64,000 nt of DNA from Scylla paramamosain (Eukaryota; Arthropoda; Malacostraca; Decapoda; Portunidae): NCBI RefSeq assembly GCF_035594125.1, contig NC_087156.1:28465497-28529496 (forward strand). Direction: 5' to 3'. The position numbers and the translations under genes were made by a program. Every line of letters begins with the position of its first letter. Positions within the stretch are counted from its first letter, which is position 1. A model generated the notes under the pieces. It was given only the letters and a program-made list of their open reading frames with translations, had not been told where the DNA came from and did not search any database. Of this stretch, positions 1 to 16,176 are shown one piece after another.

Positions 1-98
1 ACTTCTTTCAGTTGGATTCATTGTTGCGTTACTGTGAATCACGGTGTTCAAAGCTGGTCATTGTTGATAATGTAGTATCAATGTACATTCATGCTAAG
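1..98 (+). CDS. Abtb2-like: ABTB2/ABTB3-like ankyrin-BTB protein, penultimate coding exon (partial at window edge)
   Basis: Reading frame starting TTC at base 3 gives FFQLDSLLRYCESRC and ends SMYIHAK at a consensus donor, AAG|gtaagt (intron starts at 99). From memory, vertebrate ABTB2 and ABTB3 (BTBD11) have a closely similar stretch at the end of the BTB domain (FYQLEALQRHCE-type, then a 'YxHAK' motif). That resemblance continues across the splice into the next exon. The family carries ankyrin repeats followed by a BTB/POZ domain and is thought to act as scaffold or cullin-3-type adaptor proteins; only the very C-terminal part is here. A CAG at 9-11 mimics a splice acceptor, but homology keeps the FFQ codons in the exon, so the exon continues left of the window. 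Intron phase 0. Confidence 0.78.
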
Positions 99-593
99 GT
101 AAGTGATTTCCACTCTCTCAGTTTCTTGCTCTCTTATACATGTGTGAATATATTCAGTGAACACATTCATGTTGTGTCCAAAAGTATCAGCTATTTATGA
201 TATCGCAAAAACTGATTGTGCAGTCTAGAAACTTGGCAGTCCATGAGAGGAGACTTCATTGCACATGTATCCATAGAAACTGACTTGTAGGGTCACTCAG
301 TTAGAAGTGAGATACCACAGATAAAGCTTGTGTATTATGTAGCCATTGCATTCAGGAGTAGCTTGGTAAATATGCAGTGAGTTTTACTCAAATTGTAAGA
401 CATCCAGCTGCATAAATCTTCCAAATTGGGGATAATTAAACTAGATAGAATTTTGGTAGCAACATACAAACTTAGTCAGAAATCTCTTGAAAGTCTATAT
501 TCTGCAAGGCTTATGAGCAGTATGATATAGTTACTGAAGGAGACAAGCATTTAGTGCCAGGGAATGCAGTGGTGTTATATACTGATATAGCAA

Positions 594-702
<109 letters not shown>

Positions 703-1028
703 TCTTCCAGTATGTGCCATGTGCAAGTTGCTGAGATCAAAATCTTACAAAATTTTCACTACTTAGCCTTGGCAATAGATAATCATTTTCTTTCATTAGG
801 AAAACCCCATTTCTTCATTTAATTTTTGGCATAAAATCATGGAATTAGAACCAAAGTAAAAAAAATAAATTGTGACTACTTTATTCAAATACTACAACAG
901 TCATGTATCAAATGTTACCATCTTGAAAAAAACTATTATAATCATATACAGGTATGCTGTAATGTAAGTATATGTAAGTAAAATTTAAATCATAATAAAT
1001 ACCAAAAGACTTCTTTACTCTGTCTCAG

Positions 1029-1229
1029 GTCTACAATGCAGTGCAGCTCCTGGAATACTGCCAGGGCTTCCTGCTGCAGAACATGGTTGCACTCCTCACA
1101 TACGACGACTCTGTGAGACGCCTCATCTTTGGGAAGAAGTTGCATGATCATGATGTCTTGGCAGGCCTTTTGCTAACACTGCAAGCACGTATTAAAGCCC
1201 GTTCATCCCCACGTGCTGGAAAGAAGTGA
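1029..1229 (+). CDS. Abtb2-like: ABTB2/ABTB3-like protein, terminal coding exon with stop codon
   Basis: A pyrimidine-rich acceptor (…tctgtctcag, AG at 1027-1028) opens a phase-0 exon of 66 codons ending in TGA at 1227-1229. The peptide runs VYNAVQLLEYCQGFLLQNM, then a Leu-rich helix region, and ends in a basic tail SSPRAGKK. The order 'x-NA-x-L-x-x-(F/Y)C-x-GF-L-x-x-M-x-x-L-L' followed by a 'RxLI(F/Y)G' stretch matches the C-terminus of vertebrate ABTB2/ABTB3 as I recall it. The intron between this exon and the previous one is 99-1028 (930 nt) and contains a (CA)n array. Orthology to one of the two vertebrate paralogues is not resolved. The 3' UTR must start at 1230. Confidence 0.8.
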   Translation, partial: VYNAVQLLEYCQGFLLQNMVALLTYDDSVRRLIFGKKLHDHDVLAGLLLTLQARIKARSSPRAGKK

Positions 1230-1316
1230 ACTCAGGACATTAAGTGATACATCATACTAAATTGAAAGCAAGACAAAACTGCAAAAGATGCCCAATATTA
1301 CTATACAGTATAAATG

Positions 1317-1318
<2 letters not shown>

Positions 1319-1383
<65 letters not shown>
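1319..1383 (+). repeat. (CT)n microsatellite
   Basis: Perfect CT array about 90 nt after the ABTB-like stop codon, so probably in its 3' UTR. Confidence 0.97.
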
Positions 1384-1387
<4 letters not shown>

Positions 1388-2848
1388 ATGTCTGTATGCA
1401 GTAAAGTCCCTTAATCCAAATTACAGGGGAATTAATCATCTGAATCAGCAAAAATAAATTACTACAGGCATTATCATCCAGAAGATAGGTATCATACTTG
1501 TATATGTACATACATAGATTTGGAAACATTATATACATAATTTGAAACTTTCATATATATGAAGCCTTAGCCTCATATCCCAAATTATTTACCATTACAT
1601 ACTGTCAAGACTACCTGGATACTGTATAAACACTTTAAGTAATGCAAAGAACCTCTACACTGCTCCTGTTTTGAGGAGCTCTTAAGGCCATATCACAGAC
1701 ATTTTTTTTGGACAGCATTGGCAGTTCTCAGTTTGCTGTAGTCAAGAGACACAGTGCATAAAATGTACAATTTAATTTTGTGATAATTTATTTACTAATT
1801 GAAGTTTATCATTGTATGAGTATGAAAACCAAATATTCCTTGATATGAGATTATTCCCCCAAGATGCAGCAACTAAATATGAATATCAAACTGATTTGAT
1901 TTCATGGTGTGTTTACTTGTGGTTATATATGCAGGCAAGGGAAGACCAGTCTTCAGTAGTAAGAATTATGGCTCCATTCCTTTAGAGAAGACCAAAGGAG
2001 AAGATCCACTGTTGTGGAATATCTTTCACTTGGATTAGTCAAAGAAGGCTTTAAAGAAACATTTATTTGACAAGAGTGGAAGATATCAACACTACCATCT
2101 TTGTTTTCATATCTTCCTTGTCTTCGTTCTATTTGCTTTTGCTTCTTTCTGCTGAGCAATTGAAGTTGCCATGTACTTCTTAGAGCCAGCTGGCTGTCAG
2201 AAATCTAGGGCTCTGCTACTGAAGGCAGTGCTGTCAAGAAAGTGCCCATATGATAAAGTCGTAATCAAACCATTAGACAGTTGCAGGAATAATAGTGGCA
2301 AATAACTTACTGCTAACAGTAAGTAAAAGGCTTAAATACACAAGAAAGTATGAATGAAAATCTTCTTCAAAATAAGATTTTAAACATAAGAAGTGTTAAA
2401 ACAAAAATCTTCTTAATCTTTAAAGCCAACAAAATCATGGGGGTTATTACTGTATATCACTGTTACCCACATGTTGTCTTTTTCTGTTATCAAAGAAATT
2501 TTTACATTACAAGGTAAAGTTTTGTGAGGAAGATGATCAGTCAGACAAATCAGAAACACATCAGTCAGGCACAGGGCTTCAGATTTGCTGCACAACCCAC
2601 CGTTGTTGTTCTGGTCACGCACAATGTTTCCTCTTGATTTTTGTTATCTTGTATAATGTAATGATAATATTACTAAAAATAAGCATTAATGATATGCATT
2701 ATTGCCATAAAAGCTATAAATAAATCAGTGAAGCAGGTTTGTAAATATTTATAAGTCATGAGTTTAAATTTTCAGAATTTTGCCATCCACTTTAAAATTC
2801 AGACTAGGATGATTTGAAGTATAAGAGGTTGGATTAAGGAACTTTTAC

Positions 2849-2887
2849 TGTGTGTGTGTGTGTGTGTGTGTGTTTGTGTGTGTGTGT
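2849..2887 (+). repeat. (TG)n microsatellite
   Basis: TG array with one TGTTTG interruption. Confidence 0.95.
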
Positions 2888-3658
2888 CTACATATGTATA
2901 GCATCCAGAATTTATTTGGTTTAAATTTACATGATGTTTAAAAGTGAATAGCTCTTGTAATCTTTAAGCTTTCATAATGATACAGACATATGCAGAACTA
3001 TTATTTGCATATGGACATTTCTTATACATATTCAAAGCTCAATCTGCTGGCCGGATGTAAGCTATGCTCATTTACAAAATTATGTGCTCAGTCATTGTAG
3101 CTTAGTTGTTAACTGGCATGAAAGTGATGCATTTTAAAGTCTTAACGGATAAGTTTTAGGGATTTCATGAATATTTTGTTCAACACTTTTTTTTTATACA
3201 CCAATTGGTATGCATGGTTAGTTGACAGTATTGTTAAATTTCAAAGGGAAATATTCATTCATGTTACTGGCTAGCTTTAAAATTGTGGTGTTCACATAAC
3301 TCCCCATTTATTACACACTCATGTTTTTTTTTTTTTTTTTTTTTTTTTTAATTCAATAATATTTACAGATTATGATACAAACCTTAATAATGAATTATTA
3401 CAATGATGAGACCTCTCTGAAGGGGAACATTTTCAGTGAAATATTACTAAACACTCAGTGGATATATTTTAAGTGCTAGTTAGTAGTTTAAGTAAGATTT
3501 GCTCCATACAGAGGGCAACTTTGACACTTCAACTTAACTGCTGAAAGTTTCTGATAAAAAATATTTCCAAGTGTCATTTATGAAATTTGATGTCTCCTTT
3601 TTTCACAGTTATATAGTAATCTGCATTTATACATATTGGTCATCTTGAATGTCCCTCC

Positions 3659-3817
<159 letters not shown>

Positions 3818-4593
3818 GGTATCTCATGAATTAAAGCAAATATTTGTACCAATGAAAGAATTGGTTACTCTGAATAGAAAATCCTGTAGACAGTAATATT
3901 TGATTTGCATTATTTTTGATGATAGGTAAACTTTATAACAAACTGCAGCCATTGTGCCTCAGCTCTGCGAGTGCTGGGAGAAAGGAGCAAGAGATGAGAA
4001 CAGGTTGATTTCTTTTATTTTTTAATCCTTTGAACCTTTTTTTTCTAACTTGGAAATTTAGAAGGATTTTAAAATTTATTAATAAATTTCAAGATTAACC
4101 TACACTACAAATCAACTGGAAAGAGAAAATATGTATTGCAAATCCTCAACTCAAAACAACTTGTCTTGCTGCTGCCTGTCTCTTTCCTCCACCCCAGCTG
4201 CACACACAGGTCTTTGAGCAATGTCTGCACCATTTTAAAAAATCATCAAACACCATAAGTAGCTCAAAATAAGCATGTACATGTAAGTTTTTTTCTCCAA
4301 ATAATCTCTTCTTCCACCTGTCAGAGTATTTGCTTTAATTATTGAGACCTTGTATGTATCACTGTACATAGAGTTTAATGTAAATTTTTATATTTAATAG
4401 TGTTGACAGTGTATACTTAATCACAAGAACAAGAGAGCATATATGTTCTATATAGTGAACTTGGTCGCGGGTGTAATTTTATGACCAAGTGATAGCTACT
4501 CTTGGAAAATGTACCACAACTTACTTCAGTGGACATCCAATATACAAACTGCCAAAACTCGTCCTCAGGTGCTGATCAGGAGTTTATTGCAGT

Positions 4594-4626
<33 letters not shown>

Positions 4627-5469
4627 TTATTTTTTATATTCTTTGAGTGTTAGAGATAATGAAAACACTTTGTGATCTCAATGCAAAGTGAATTCAAGAA
4701 ATAATTGATCTGTGCAAGTGATGTGAAAAATAAAAGAACAAAGTTACTGAAAATACTGTGGTGACTGATGTAGAAATACTTGGCTCTGGATGTATGTGTG
4801 CATTCATGGGAAGCCTAAATGCTCAATATATTAGCAAGTGTTTAGTTTAGATTTAGTGGAAATAACTGTTTAATATTTTGAAAATTGTCAGTCTTGTGCA
4901 TCTTGAACTTTTACTAGTGATGCATACAGATAAAGGATAGAAACAAAGCATCAGAGTTACTAGACTGATATTTGTGCTTTTCATATCAGTGTATGGGAGT
5001 ACACAGGGATTACTGAATGCAGTTGTGAGGCATATTGTGTGCCTTTTTCATTTTCTTAAGATTTAAATATATCTGACAAGTGCAAGTATTTCCATTTAAG
5101 ATTAAGATTTCAACTTCTTAAATATATTCAGTGATTCATTAATATGTTGTACTGTTTGTTTCTCACTAGCGGGAGTTTTTCATTCCTGAAAATATATATT
5201 ATTTTTGTTGTCCAACATTGGTTTTCCACAAGTTGAGGGCATAGTATAACATAAAATTCTTGCACAGGGGATACATTAAAAAAAGAAAAAAATGTTAGAG
5301 ATGTGCAATTAAAAAAAAGTCCTGTGATTATTACTGTGGCAATATGTCTTACTTACATTTATTTGTAATACTATGTATAGATGAGAAACATGCCCCAGCT
5401 CAAGAAACATCACTGTTTCAGTGGCAACACTATGTGCTTCCATAGCCCTCCTTAAGTGCACTATCCCCC

Positions 5470-5602
<133 letters not shown>

Positions 5603-5639
5603 TAAAAAGAAAAAAAAGAAAAAAAAAGAAAAGAAATAG

Positions 5640-7112
<1,473 letters not shown>

Positions 7113-7568
7113 CAGCCTACATTGCTCAACTTCAAAGACTATCTATCTTCATTTTGCCATACTTTTATGACAAGACATGATTTGTACATGAAAGGGCAAG
7201 AACAATTTGAACAAGCTATGAATTGATGTAGTAGATAATAGTGTTTCTGACCACAATGACGTTTTGATAAGGTAGCTTGAGTTATACAGCTCAATGAATT
7301 TCATACTGAAATGTGGTGGTGCCTTCATCTGATGCTGTAAGATGTGTTGAACCGTCACCTGCACCACTAATGATTATTGCATGTTAACAATAATAGTTTG
7401 CATGCATGACAGTTTGAGTGATATTTTTTTTATTCTATTTATTTATTTTTTTATGTAAACCCATGAACAACATTGTTCAACAACCTCCCAAATGAAACCT
7501 GCATTGCAGACCTGCCTTTGTTTACGGTTTCCAGTACTTTTATTTACTTTTATTTATTTATTTTATTA

Positions 7569-7570
<2 letters not shown>

Positions 7571-7622
<52 letters not shown>
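7571..7622 (+). repeat. (ATT)n microsatellite
   Basis: About 17 units of TTA, embedded in a T-rich stretch (7540-7760). Confidence 0.95.
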
Positions 7623-7623
<1 letters not shown>

Positions 7624-7769
7624 CTTTTTTTTTTTTACTTTTTTCATTTTTTTTTCATGTGTGCTTATGTACGACAACAAATATGTGCATATTTACCATG
7701 CATATATTTTTTTATTTATTTATTTTCTTATTTACTGTTATTTTATCATATTGTTTTTTAGAATATTAA

Positions 7770-8966
7770 ACCGTTAATTTTCATCTGTAATATAATGTAT
7801 GTCTTAAGAAAATGTAAATTATGTAAAACTTCAAATATGAATGGTAGGCTAGTTGTACTGTTTAAAACAAATTATAAAGTGCATTAAAACTTTATATAGT
7901 TAAATGTTTAATACTGATTAGTATCCTTCAGTCACCTTTTCAGTACTAATTGCAAGCAGCTACAGCAAGATTGAAACTCTAGCTGTTTGTAAATTTTAAT
8001 TTTATTGAAGAAAAACAAGAGGATGTTGAAAAAATCTGAAGCAACTGAAAATCCTGTAGAAAAAAATTATGAAAATTAACCTCAGCTTATCTGGTGGTGT
8101 GAGCTAATTGCTGAATACATCACCCAAATGGAGAGAAACTGAAAGAAGAAATTAAGTACAACCTGTGATAAGTTGTATCTGTAAATGTCAGATTAAATAA
8201 GAATGTGGCATACTCAGTATTCCACCAGCCAGTAAACTTCACAGGCCAATTGACTGGCTACAGGTGTGTCTGTCAGTACAGGGAAGGGGTTATGGGAATT
8301 GTGACTACTGGTGTTGATGTGAGTTGCATCCCACACCCCTTAATATTACACCAGCCTAGGCACAGTATGTTCACTGGTTAATTTGAATAATAAAACACCA
8401 ATGTAAAGCAGAACCAAAATCACAGTACTCAACATTTTAAGGCATGTTATTACTGTAATGCAAAGTATATGCAATCTAGTGTAAAGTCAAGCCATTTGGG
8501 AATACAGCTATTAGATTTATCATTTCATCAACCAAGAGCAGTTTCATGTATCTTAGTGTCAAAGTAAACAAGAGAGAGTATGAACTACTTTTTCAGTTTT
8601 GTTTCTGTGAAATATGGAAATAAGGATACAGAAAGAAAAAAGCGTCATTATTGACAGTGCATTGCCTCCTTGTTTAAAACATAATGCTACAAAAAGAAAA
8701 AAAAAATAAATGAATAAACATTGTACAACTAAAAACATTTTTAAAAGCTCTCTTATTACAAGGCGTTTAATAACAGTGACCACATAAACTATCAAAGATT
8801 ACCACATACGGCAAAAATATTTTGATCCTTTCAGTTTTACAGAAGTTCCTACAATACCTTTCACAGCCTCAACTCAGGTGATCAGCAGCCCTGCCTTCCT
8901 CACCCATAGCAGTCATTTCAGCTGCCTTATTTGTGAATATCTATTTTATGTGCTATTTCCTTTGTG
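7770..8966. other. AT-rich sequence without recognisable genes
   Basis: No splice-bounded coding segment or named repeat was found. Frames on both strands are low-complexity or stop-rich. Confidence 0.55.
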
Positions 8967-9176
<210 letters not shown>

Positions 9177-9214
9177 CCTACTGCTATGTGTGTTCGCTGA
9201 GGTTCAATGCATTT

Positions 9215-9217
<3 letters not shown>

Positions 9218-9291
<74 letters not shown>
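9218..9291 (+). repeat. (TTA)n microsatellite
   Basis: About 24 perfect TTA units, 40 bp after the compound TG/TA/GATA array. Confidence 0.96.
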
Positions 9292-10357
9292 GAATTTTTA
9301 GCTTTATACAGATGATAATGTATTAATGTTATGATTAATGAAAGGAATATGATTAATCAAAACCTTTATTGTACAGTACTGGAAAATAAAGACACGATAA
9401 ATATGTATTTGAAGCATCCTGGCATGTATCCTCTGAGAATCTTTTCTAAAATATGCCGTATAACAAATGATATTATACTCACATTCATACAAGTTGTGTC
9501 ATAAGCAGTACAGATGACTATGCGAACCGTTATCATAGCCATCTTTTTAGTTCAGAATCTTTCATTATGGTACCCGATCTACGTTAGTTGTTATTTACTT
9601 TTTTTTTTCATCGAAACTGGAATATTGTTATGGTTGTCACTACAGATATACCTTATTTAATTTAGAGATAACAATTCACTACAAACACCAGTCACATCAC
9701 TACAGACGCTGCACTATTTACAATTCAGAATTACCAGGCACACATCTCCCAGGCACTCATCTCACATACGATTCTCAGCCACACTTCCAATAAAAAAAAA
9801 AAAAAAAATCGCACATTTTCCAGATTCCCATCATCCTCATATACAGGAGTCCCCCAGCAATACTCATCTCCCAACCACACATCTTCCACGTACATATGTA
9901 GGTACACATTTCCTAGGAACATATGTAAGTGGGAGATGTGAAGCTGGCAGATGTTTAAATGTCCACTTATCTACCAAGTACTAAGTAATAAGTATATCCA
10001 CATATTTCGGCCACACATTTCCCAAGTAGGATACACTTAACCCAGCCATCCACACACCTCATGTATACACATTCTACAAAAGCAAGTATCTCCCAACTAC
10101 ACATACCCCAGTAGCAAATACAAAGAATATATATCACTTGTATAATATTACATTTGTAAAGAGGGCCTACAATCTCTCCTTCTCTCTCTCTCTCTCTCTC
10201 TCTCTCTGCTCCCAGTCCTAAAGTATTCTTTCTTTTCTTCCTTCCTCTTTCTTTCTTTTCTTTACTTGTTTGTTTGTTTCTTTCTTTTATTATTTCTTTA
10301 AAACAACAGTTTCTTTATCACAATTTCATGTGGATAAAGTTTTCCGCCTAAAATGAA

Positions 10358-10358
<1 letters not shown>
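9292..10358. other. Unannotated sequence with degenerate CACAT-rich stretch
   Basis: 9730-10110 is rich in loosely repeated 'cacat(t/c)tccca' words, possibly a decayed tandem repeat. A short (CT)n lies at 10,181-10,207. No gene was recognised. Confidence 0.45.

Positions 10359-10401
<43 letters not shown>
10359..10401 (+). repeat. (CA)n microsatellite
   Basis: Perfect CA array, about 21 units. Confidence 0.96.
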
Positions 10402-10403
<2 letters not shown>

Positions 10404-11595
10404 CGAATATGAAATAGTATCCCCAAAGGAAATATACAGCGAATGCCGTGTAAATACGAGCAGGGTATGCAAACTACATGCATGCAGGAGGGAGCCGCGA
10501 ACAGGAAGAAGAGGAGGAGGGGGAAGAGGAAGAAGAGACTGGGGAGCAAAATGACTCCAGCAATGTTGCCAGCTTTTCCCAAATATGCTTACCCACATGT
10601 TGCACTGCACAAGTTAAGAGCCATTGTCCTCAGGCGAGTGAAAAGCAGATGTCTTCCACTTGTGTTGGGCGAAGTGACGGAGGTTTAGTGGTACGGGAAT
10701 GACGGAATTGTCTGTGGGAGGAAGAGGAGAAGGATTAAGAGCTGCGTAGGAGGTAAGAAGGATTAATTAAGGTGCTGTCTGTGGGAGTGAAGGAGAAAAG
10801 GGAGTAGGATCAGAAGCTGTTCCAGACGGGAAGTATAGGTTAAGGGAATGTCTGGTTAGAGTGGAAGAGAGGAAGGCCTATTGGTTATCTGTGGGAGGAA
10901 AAAAAGGGAGGTTTCAATGGTTGTGTAGGAAGGGAGGGAGAGGTAATGGGCTGCTTGTAGGAGGAATGGAGGGAAGGTCAAATGACAGATATATTTCATA
11001 GTAAATAATTTCCACCGTGGCTGCTGCTTTCGTTTGATGAAAGAAGTTATCGCGTTAATTATTAATTAGTCAGAAAATGACATGTGCACCTTTTCAATAA
11101 AATTTTCAGGCTGTTCAAAGTGTTAGTTTTCTTTGCAATGTCCGTGCTAATAATTAATGATGCATGAAGCATATTGCAGCCGAAATGAAACGCTGAGGTA
11201 AGATTGAAATTAATATCGAAAGTTTAGGGCCTTGGGGGAAGGGAGAGGGTTGGAGGAAGGGAGGCAGGAGGCAGAGGGGAACTGAAGGCCCTGAGGAATA
11301 TTGATAACAATTCTGGATAGTGACGGTGAGTATTGCAGTGTTTCGGACGTGCAGTAACTGCTGGAGTGTCGCGCCTGGCCATTCTGTAATATTTCATGGA
11401 AGGTTATTTAGCACCACCCAGAATAGCACTGACACACAGGAGCGTCCGAAATTTGGCAACAGAAAAGTGTTGTAACAATAGAACCGCAGCAAGTCTCGCG
11501 TTTCAACACACGTCTGGCTCAGCATTTCTTTTCCTCTCTTTTTATCAATTATGATTTTAGTTGTGATTTTATAAGAATAGTGAAAAAAGAAACAA
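10402..11595. other. Purine-rich intergenic sequence, no gene seen
   Basis: 10,490-10,545 and 10,690-10,980 hold G/A-rich sequence with a loosely repeated 'tgtgggagg' word. The overlapping + strand frames at 10,443-10,702 give only Lys/Arg/Glu-rich translations of this composition. Confidence 0.5.
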
Positions 11596-11660
11596 AGCAT
11601 CCATAAAAACTCGCCTAATCACCTCAGTGGTCTTTGAAAATGGTTCCAAAATACGGGCCC
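11596..11660 (+). repeat. SINE-like dispersed repeat, copy 1 (fragment)
   Basis: Contains 'CTCAGTGG' followed by 'TTTGAAAATGG', matching the 'GTGGCCTTTGAAAATGG' core of the family in the other copies. It ends in 'ACGGGCCC', a 3' word also seen (as CCGGCCC) in the 59.2-kb copy. Only the 3' half is recognisable. Confidence 0.5.
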
Positions 11661-11989
11661 ACTAGAGACGTGTCTAGCAGGAGAAAAGTAAGAGATATTG
11701 AGGAGGGGGCAGAAGGATAGGGGCCGAGTGACTATTGACTTTAAAGAAGAATAAATAGATCCGTGAATAGATGACTAGAGATAAACGTGCGAACAACTAC
11801 TGATGCCCGTATTCCCGCTCTTGTGGTGTGTTGAGAGGAAAGCAGAGGGAGTGGTGGTGGCGAGACAGGAGTGCCCGAGGAGGAGCGGGGGCGTCGATGT
11901 GTGCACAAGTGGATCGCAATACAGCACGATTTACGACTCGAATATTTCACTCGTGTTTGAGGAACCTGAATGTTTGTTTTGACAAGAGG

Positions 11990-12200
11990 GGGGAAGGCGG
12001 GGGTTAGAGCAGGGGAGGGAGACTGACGGTGGAATAAGAGAAGCACGAGATAAAGAAAGGAAAGAAGGAAGGAAAGATAAGGGAGCAAATAGGAAGGAAG
12101 AAAGAAAGGAAGGATAAAAGAAAAGATAACGAAAGTTTCATACAAATAAAGGAAAATAAAAGACAAAGAAAAGTAAGAGATTATAAGAATGGAATGAATT
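11990..12200 (+). repeat. Purine-rich (GAAAG/GGAAG)-type low-complexity tract
   Basis: About 200 bp of nearly uninterrupted G and A with AAGGAAGG-type units. The - strand open frame across it is only a translation of the pyrimidine strand. Confidence 0.8.
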
Positions 12201-12205
12201 TGCAC

Positions 12206-13355
12206 ATTTCAAAGAAATTATGAATAAGTGAATGAATGAAAACAGAAGAAAAGAGTGGAATCTAAATGTTACTAGACACACATTTTAAACTCATAGTCTT
12301 TGGTATTATTTACTGCAGTTGGTAATGGCATATATTCCTCTATCACGATTATCTCAGTCATTTTACGTAGTGGCGGCAATTGTTTCACCCACTAAGCCAG
12401 AACACTCAAGTGAGAGGAAAAAAGAAATATAGAAAAACTGATGTGGATTTACTTTAAGAGGAATAAACACCATTCGAGAAGAGCACATAAGCCGATTTCA
12501 CTAGTGTTCTCCCTGCCCAGCTGCTCACACAATAATCTCCTTGCATCTCCTGTGTTTTCCTTAATTATTTTCCTAAGCTAAACCCGCCCACTGCACCAGA
12601 ACTCCCATCATACGTCGTATTTATTTGTTCCTCAGGTCCAGCGCACAGCTTCCCGCAGGGCTAAGATAAACAAAACAAAGAATGATACAATGGAAAGTCT
12701 CCTTTACAGGTAAAAAAAAAACAGTTTTTCAGCTACATAAGGACTGGATAGTTAATTGATGCTAAATGTCTTAAGCGCCAACGTCTTTTTTTTTTTTACG
12801 GAGTCTGAAATATTCATTATTATCAGATTCTTGTTGATAATAAAATATCATTATGGTTGCTTCATCTTATAATCGTCCTGGTATCTTATCTTTAAAATTT
12901 TTCTTTACAGTCATGAAAACACTTCTCAAAATCTCCATTAGAGCCTTTAGTATTGTCTATGTAAGACGCTTTGTGCCATCTGAAAATACACTTCTTACTT
13001 ATAGAACAAAGTGTTTCAACATTATGGACCAGTGGTAGATCAGTAATACAGGCCCTAATAATTAAACAATGGTCGTGGAATTATTGGAATATACCAGTGT
13101 TGTTTGTAGTGTTGCGTGCATTAAATTAGCCGTTATGTGCATGCGCCAGATACATCCCCTTCACAAAGTTAGCTATGTACTGTGCCTGCGCTAAATGTTG
13201 CGTGCACTTCATGTACTAAGCTATCCAGTTTTTTTTAATACGAATTATTCAGGATCTACATAGACTGTAAAAAGAATCAATATATCTATTAATACAAAAA
13301 CCTGGGCAGCCCTTGGCACACGGATGTTTCATGAAAAGTACTTTTACAAAGTCAA
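12206..13355. other. Intergenic sequence, nothing recognised
   Basis: No coding exon, RNA gene or repeat family could be supported. A pyrimidine-AG acceptor-like site at about 12,630-12,638 is not followed by a long open frame. Confidence 0.55.
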
Positions 13356-13671
<316 letters not shown>

Positions 13672-13890
13672 GCTGTAAAGTAGCTCAGTACATCAGCCCT
13701 TCCATGAGAAATTAGTGCATTATTACTTGAAGGGAATCGTATTTTCGTATTCATAGAAAAAAAATAATATTGGTGGTTTTAGCATTACTATGGTGTGTGC
13801 AACCAATGCAATGAATTTGAAGGGTCAATGTTCTTGGACTGGTGGTGATAGTAGTGGTGATTTTATTATTACGATGAAAGGATACTGGGA

Positions 13891-14017
<127 letters not shown>

Positions 14018-14049
14018 ATGATAATTCTAGCATCAGACAAATAGACGTG

Positions 14050-14175
14050 AAAAGGCAATGGACAAACAGACAGGCAGACATTTGGGCAGAAAGACAGACA
14101 AACAGGCAAATGAAACAGACAAATGGACAGTTGGACAGAAACAGATAGACAGAGAGACAGACAGACAGACAGAGG
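14050..14175 (+). repeat. Degenerate (GACA)n tract
   Basis: Imperfect GACA/CAGA tetranucleotides, best preserved at 14,150-14,172. Confidence 0.8.
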
Positions 14176-14575
14176 GACAAAAGACATAGGTGCCGTGACC
14201 ATAAAACTCTCTTTGTTCAATGGATTTTCACATTTTTCAGTTTCTTCTGCTCTTTTATCATTTTCTATTTATTTTCTTCTCCGTCAGTCATTGCTCTATT
14301 TGTTTTTTTTTTTGTTTGTTTGTTTTCCTCTTTTTATTTTTCATTTTCTTTTTACTCTTGTTTGGTTAGTCTTTTTTATTCTTTGTTCCTCCCTTTATTG
14401 GTTTTTATTTATTTACTTATCATTTTTGCAGCAGTTCTTTCTCTTTGCTTTTGTTTTCTTTTTGTTTTCTTTTTTTTTTTTCTCTTTATCAAACGGCATT
14501 CTTCTGTTTGTTCGTCTCTGTCTGTCTGTCTGTTGGTGTATTCTTCTTTATGTCTGCTAGTTTGTGCGCGTATTG

Positions 14576-14578
<3 letters not shown>

Positions 14579-14664
<86 letters not shown>
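14579..14664 (+). repeat. (CA)n microsatellite
   Basis: About 43 perfect CA units. Confidence 0.97.
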
Positions 14665-14668
<4 letters not shown>

Positions 14669-14722
14669 TGCACACACACAAAGAGCGATAGAAAACTTGG
14701 CATTCACAGAAAATTAAATTCC

Positions 14723-15139
<417 letters not shown>

Positions 15140-15556
15140 CATTGTTCATCGGCGCAAAAAGGACAAGGAATAAAAAAGTTAAAGAATAAAAACTAAAATG
15201 AGCGAGTGAACTAGAATTCCCGAAGCACTGAAGAAAAAAAAAATGTAAATTAGTGAATTCACGGAATAAGAGAAAAAAATCTGGTTGTGAAATGGACGCT
15301 CGCGCAATAAGTACCGTGAAATAAGTACGGAGGTGACCATTGAAAAATCGGGACTATAGAAAAAAAAAATGGGAAGGGGAAATAAATAGAAACGTAAGTA
15401 TTGGAACAAAATATGAAAAATATAGTGAGGAAAAATAAGTAAAGGAAAATATTTGTCGTGCGTTCCACAGACTCAGTGCAAATTAATTAACTAATGCAAA
15501 TACATAAAGAAAAAAGTCATTTCGAATGAATTCTTTTACTATTTTATTCTTCACTC

Positions 15557-16037
15557 GTGAAAAAAAAAGTGGAAGTGTTGAAGGGAAGTAATGGGAAGGG
15601 AAGGGAAGCGAAGGGAAGAGAAGTGAGAGAAAAAAGGAGGAAGGGAAGAAGGAAAGGAGGGAAAAGAGATGAGGTGACGATTGAGGCGGGACGGATAAGG
15701 AGGCGGAAAGAAAGGTTGTGGAAAAGGAAAAATGAAAATGGCGATGGCAAAGAAAAAAAATAAGAAAAGAAAGAAATAGAAAACCCCCCCAAAAAAAAGA
15801 GGGAAGGCGGAGAGGGTTGAGGAGAGAAGGCATAGAAAGAGAAGGGAAGGGAAGGAGAAAGGAAAAAAAAAAGAAAAGTACAAAGGATGAAGGAGGGAAA
15901 GGAAGGAAAATAAGGGAATGAAAAGGAAAGGAAGTTAAGAGAAGGGAAGGGTGAAGAAGAAATGGGAAGGGTAGGGATGGGAAGAGAAGGGGAGGGAAGG
16001 GAAGGGAAGGAAAGGGAAGGGAAGGGAAGAGAAGGGC
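15557..16037 (+). repeat. 480-bp polypurine tract with (GGGAA)n character
   Basis: Almost only A and G on the + strand, with repeated GGGAA/GGAAG words that become regular at 15,940-16,037. The - strand Ser/Phe/Pro-rich frames over it are compositional. Long homopurine-homopyrimidine DNA can form triplex (H-DNA). Confidence 0.88.
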
Positions 16038-16092
16038 GCATGATTTGATTTTCCCTTTCTTGATCGATCTGATAAACTTCAGGGGACTTATT

Positions 16093-16096
<4 letters not shown>

Positions 16097-16173
<77 letters not shown>
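16097..16173 (+). repeat. (CT)n microsatellite
   Basis: About 38 CT units, followed by a CTCCT-rich pyrimidine tract to about 16,325. Confidence 0.97.

Positions 16174-16176
<3 letters not shown>

Noticed and set aside
9..11. CAG before TTGGATTC as a splice acceptor
   Set aside because: The FFQ codons preceding it match the conserved family peptide, so the exon continues to the window edge.
15544..16041. 165-codon Ser/Phe/Pro frame on - and its overlapping frames
   Set aside because: Compositional translation of the polypyrimidine strand.
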